Positions 4,995-6,048 of a stretch of DNA of 6,048 bases are shown piece after piece. Each line of letters opens with the position of its first letter. Positions within the stretch are counted from its first letter, which is position 1. Where the stretch lies: assembly GCA_016302925.1 (NCBI GenBank), contig JAEDMR010000119.1, positions 1 through 6,048 of the forward strand, given 5' to 3'. A program made the position numbers and the translations under genes. The notes beneath the pieces are model-generated. The model did not search any database, was not told where the DNA came from, and saw nothing but the letters and a program-made list of their open reading frames with translations. The DNA comes from Bacillota bacterium (GTDB lineage Bacteria > Bacillota > Clostridia > Peptostreptococcales > Anaerovoracaceae).

Positions 4995-5717
4995 ATGAGT
5001 TATACCAGTATTTTCGATGTGATCGGCCCCAACATGATCGGGCCGTCCAGTTCCCATACAGCCGGTGCCGTAGCAATCGCTCTGATGGCCCGGAAGCTCT
5101 TCATCCGTCCCGCAGCACCGGAGACGTCCGGCACAGAAGGAACAGAAGGCACAGAAGGCCGACAGATCGCCCGCGCAGACTTCACCCTGTACGGTTCCTT
5201 CGCCAAAACCTATCACGGCCACGGCACTGATAAAGCTCTGCTGGGCGGCATTCAGGGCTTCACACCGGACGACATCCGCATCCGCGACGCCTTCACCATC
5301 GCCGATCGCACCGGCCTTGCCTACAGCTTCACCGAAAATCACGAAAATCTGGGCTATCATCCCAACACGGCAGATATTCTTCTCACCGGCACCGACGGAA
5401 GCCGGCAGTTCGTCCGCGGTGTATCCATCGGCGGCGGCCGCATGAAAATTGTCCGCATCAACAACATCGATGTGGACTTCACGGGCCAGTACAGCACCCT
5501 GATCGTCCGTCAGAAGGACACCGCTGGCATCGTGGCCCACATTTCCAGCTGTCTCAGCGAGAAAAACGTGAATATCGCCTTCATGCGCCTCTACCGGGAG
5601 GCCAAGGGCGAAACCGCCTACACCATCATCGAATCCGACCAGGCCATCCCGCCGGAGATTATCGATTCCATCAAATCCCATGACGGCATCTATGAGACCA
5701 CCGTCATCCAGGTATAA
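4995..5717 (+). CDS. sdaAB: L-serine dehydratase, iron-sulfur-dependent, beta subunit
   Basis: Together with the alpha subunit, this protein deaminates L-serine to pyruvate and ammonia in the cytoplasm; the oxygen-sensitive [4Fe-4S] cluster is held mainly by the alpha subunit. It has 240 residues, slightly longer than the usual ~220. Family motifs are SIFDVIGPNMIGPSSSHTAG (5-24), LYGSFAKTYHGHGTDKALLGG (65-85), HPNTADILL (122-130) and SIGGGRMKI (144-152). Residues about 166-240 form an ACT domain, which in related enzymes has a regulatory or assembly role. ATG 4995 is the start: AAAGGAG (4980-4986) lies 8 bases upstream and homology begins at once, whereas an in-frame ATG at 4896 lies upstream of the promoter. 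Residues 45-55 are an insertion of GTE repeats between conserved segments. The alpha-subunit gene follows after 14 bases. Confidence 0.94.
   Translation: MSYTSIFDVIGPNMIGPSSSHTAGAVAIALMARKLFIRPAAPETSGTEGTEGTEGRQIARADFTLYGSFAKTYHGHGTDKALLGGIQGFTPDDIRIRDAFTIADRTGLAYSFTENHENLGYHPNTADILLTGTDGSRQFVRGVSIGGGRMKIVRINNIDVDFTGQYSTLIVRQKDTAGIVAHISSCLSEKNVNIAFMRLYREAKGETAYTIIESDQAIPPEIIDSIKSHDGIYETTVIQV
5130..5156 (+). repeat. Three tandem 9-bp units inside sdaAB
   Basis: GGCACAGAA, GGAACAGAA and GGCACAGAA lie head to tail and encode a run of GTE repeats. Being a multiple of three bases long, the unit can change in number without breaking the frame. It sits in a segment between conserved blocks of the protein. 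Confidence 0.85.
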
Positions 5718-5731
5718 GGAGGGAGACTGCC

Positions 5732-6048
5732 ATGAATACAGAGAATAACACGAAGAATACAGAAACAATCGAAAACTATGACTTCAGCAGCGGAAAGGCG
5801 CTGCTGTCTCTCTGCACGTCCAACGAAATTCCCATCTCTGAGGCTATGCTCCGGCGGGAGATCCAGCTGGGCGAAACCACCCGGGATGCCGTTCTGAAAA
5901 AGCTGTCCCGTTCCATCGAAATTATGCGGACGTCCACCACCCAGCCTCTCACAAATCCGATTCCTTCCATGGGCGGTCTGATCGGCGGCGAAGCGCAGAA
6001 GGTCTGGAACGGCGCAAAATCCGCAATCCCGGCTTCTTCTTCAATCCC
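5732..6048 (+). CDS. sdaAA: L-serine dehydratase, iron-sulfur-dependent, alpha subunit (3' end outside window)
   Basis: This is the N-terminal part, about 105 residues, of the subunit that carries the catalytic [4Fe-4S] cluster; the family is about 290 residues, so the cluster cysteines lie beyond the window. The visible homology is KALLSLCTSNEIPISEAMLR (residues 22-41), a helical stretch ending SIEIMRT, and the conserved GGLIGGEAQK (81-90). ATG 5732 has AAGGAGGG (5716-5723) 8 bases upstream, overlapping the sdaAB stop codon, so the two subunits are made from one message. The first 15 or so residues, rich in Asn, Thr and Glu, precede the conserved region. After residue 91 the reading VWNGAKSAIPASSS no longer looks like the family, and a different frame from 6007 reads ERRKIRNP; a one-base deletion near 6006 is possible. 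Confidence 0.88.
   Translation, partial: MNTENNTKNTETIENYDFSSGKALLSLCTSNEIPISEAMLRREIQLGETTRDAVLKKLSRSIEIMRTSTTQPLTNPIPSMGGLIGGEAQKVWNGAKSAIPASSSI

Noticed and set aside
4866..5768. 300-codon minus strand frame opposite sdaAB
   Set aside because: It covers the sda promoter and the whole of sdaAB in antisense, with no recognisable protein family.
1..6048. CRISPR array, tRNA, rRNA or insertion sequence
   Set aside because: No regularly spaced repeats, tRNA arms, ribosomal RNA motifs or transposase frames were seen on either strand.

Overview
The base composition (moderate GC, C/G-rich third codon positions in the metabolic genes), strong Shine-Dalgarno sequences, the split sdaAB/sdaAA serine dehydratase and the PHP-type histidinol phosphatase all point to a Gram-positive anaerobe of the Bacillota, most likely a Clostridia- or Erysipelotrichia-like gut or oral bacterium. 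This placement is inferred from gene style, not from a marker gene.

Layout. (1) Bases 1-426, +: the C-terminal half of a PHP-family histidinol-phosphatase, followed by a perfect 13-bp hairpin terminator. (2) Bases 427-909: a gene-free, pyrimidine-rich stretch. It holds two copies of a 60-bp hairpin repeat (47/60 identical, with the hairpin loop inverted between copies), then two palindromic operator-like sites and a strong promoter. (3) Bases 910-1737, +: an XRE-type helix-turn-helix regulator anchored by one membrane helix, with an unrecognised ~175-residue outer domain. (4) Bases 1739-1784: a bidirectional terminator between converging genes. (5) Bases 1807-4641, -: a compact polar amino acid ABC importer operon. 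In transcription order it has a possible 61-aa small protein, a GlnQ-type ATPase with an unusual C-terminal domain, and a secreted-domain/permease fusion whose binding-protein lobes lie in permuted order. A ~190-nt leader with five successive hairpins precedes it. (6) Bases 4941-6048, +: a consensus promoter drives sdaAB and then sdaAA (cut by the window end), the two subunits of the iron-sulfur L-serine dehydratase.

How the genes may work together. The ABC importer and the serine dehydratase are divergent neighbours across a ~350-bp control region. This suggests, without proof, amino acid uptake next to deamination of serine to pyruvate and ammonia. The importer is the most unusual part of the window. 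Its binding domain appears to be lobe 2 followed by lobe 1, fused to the membrane subunit and rich in cysteine, and its ATPase ends in a domain that looks like a degenerate RsbW/GHKL fold. The upstream leader is an unidentified structured-RNA candidate that could control the operon.
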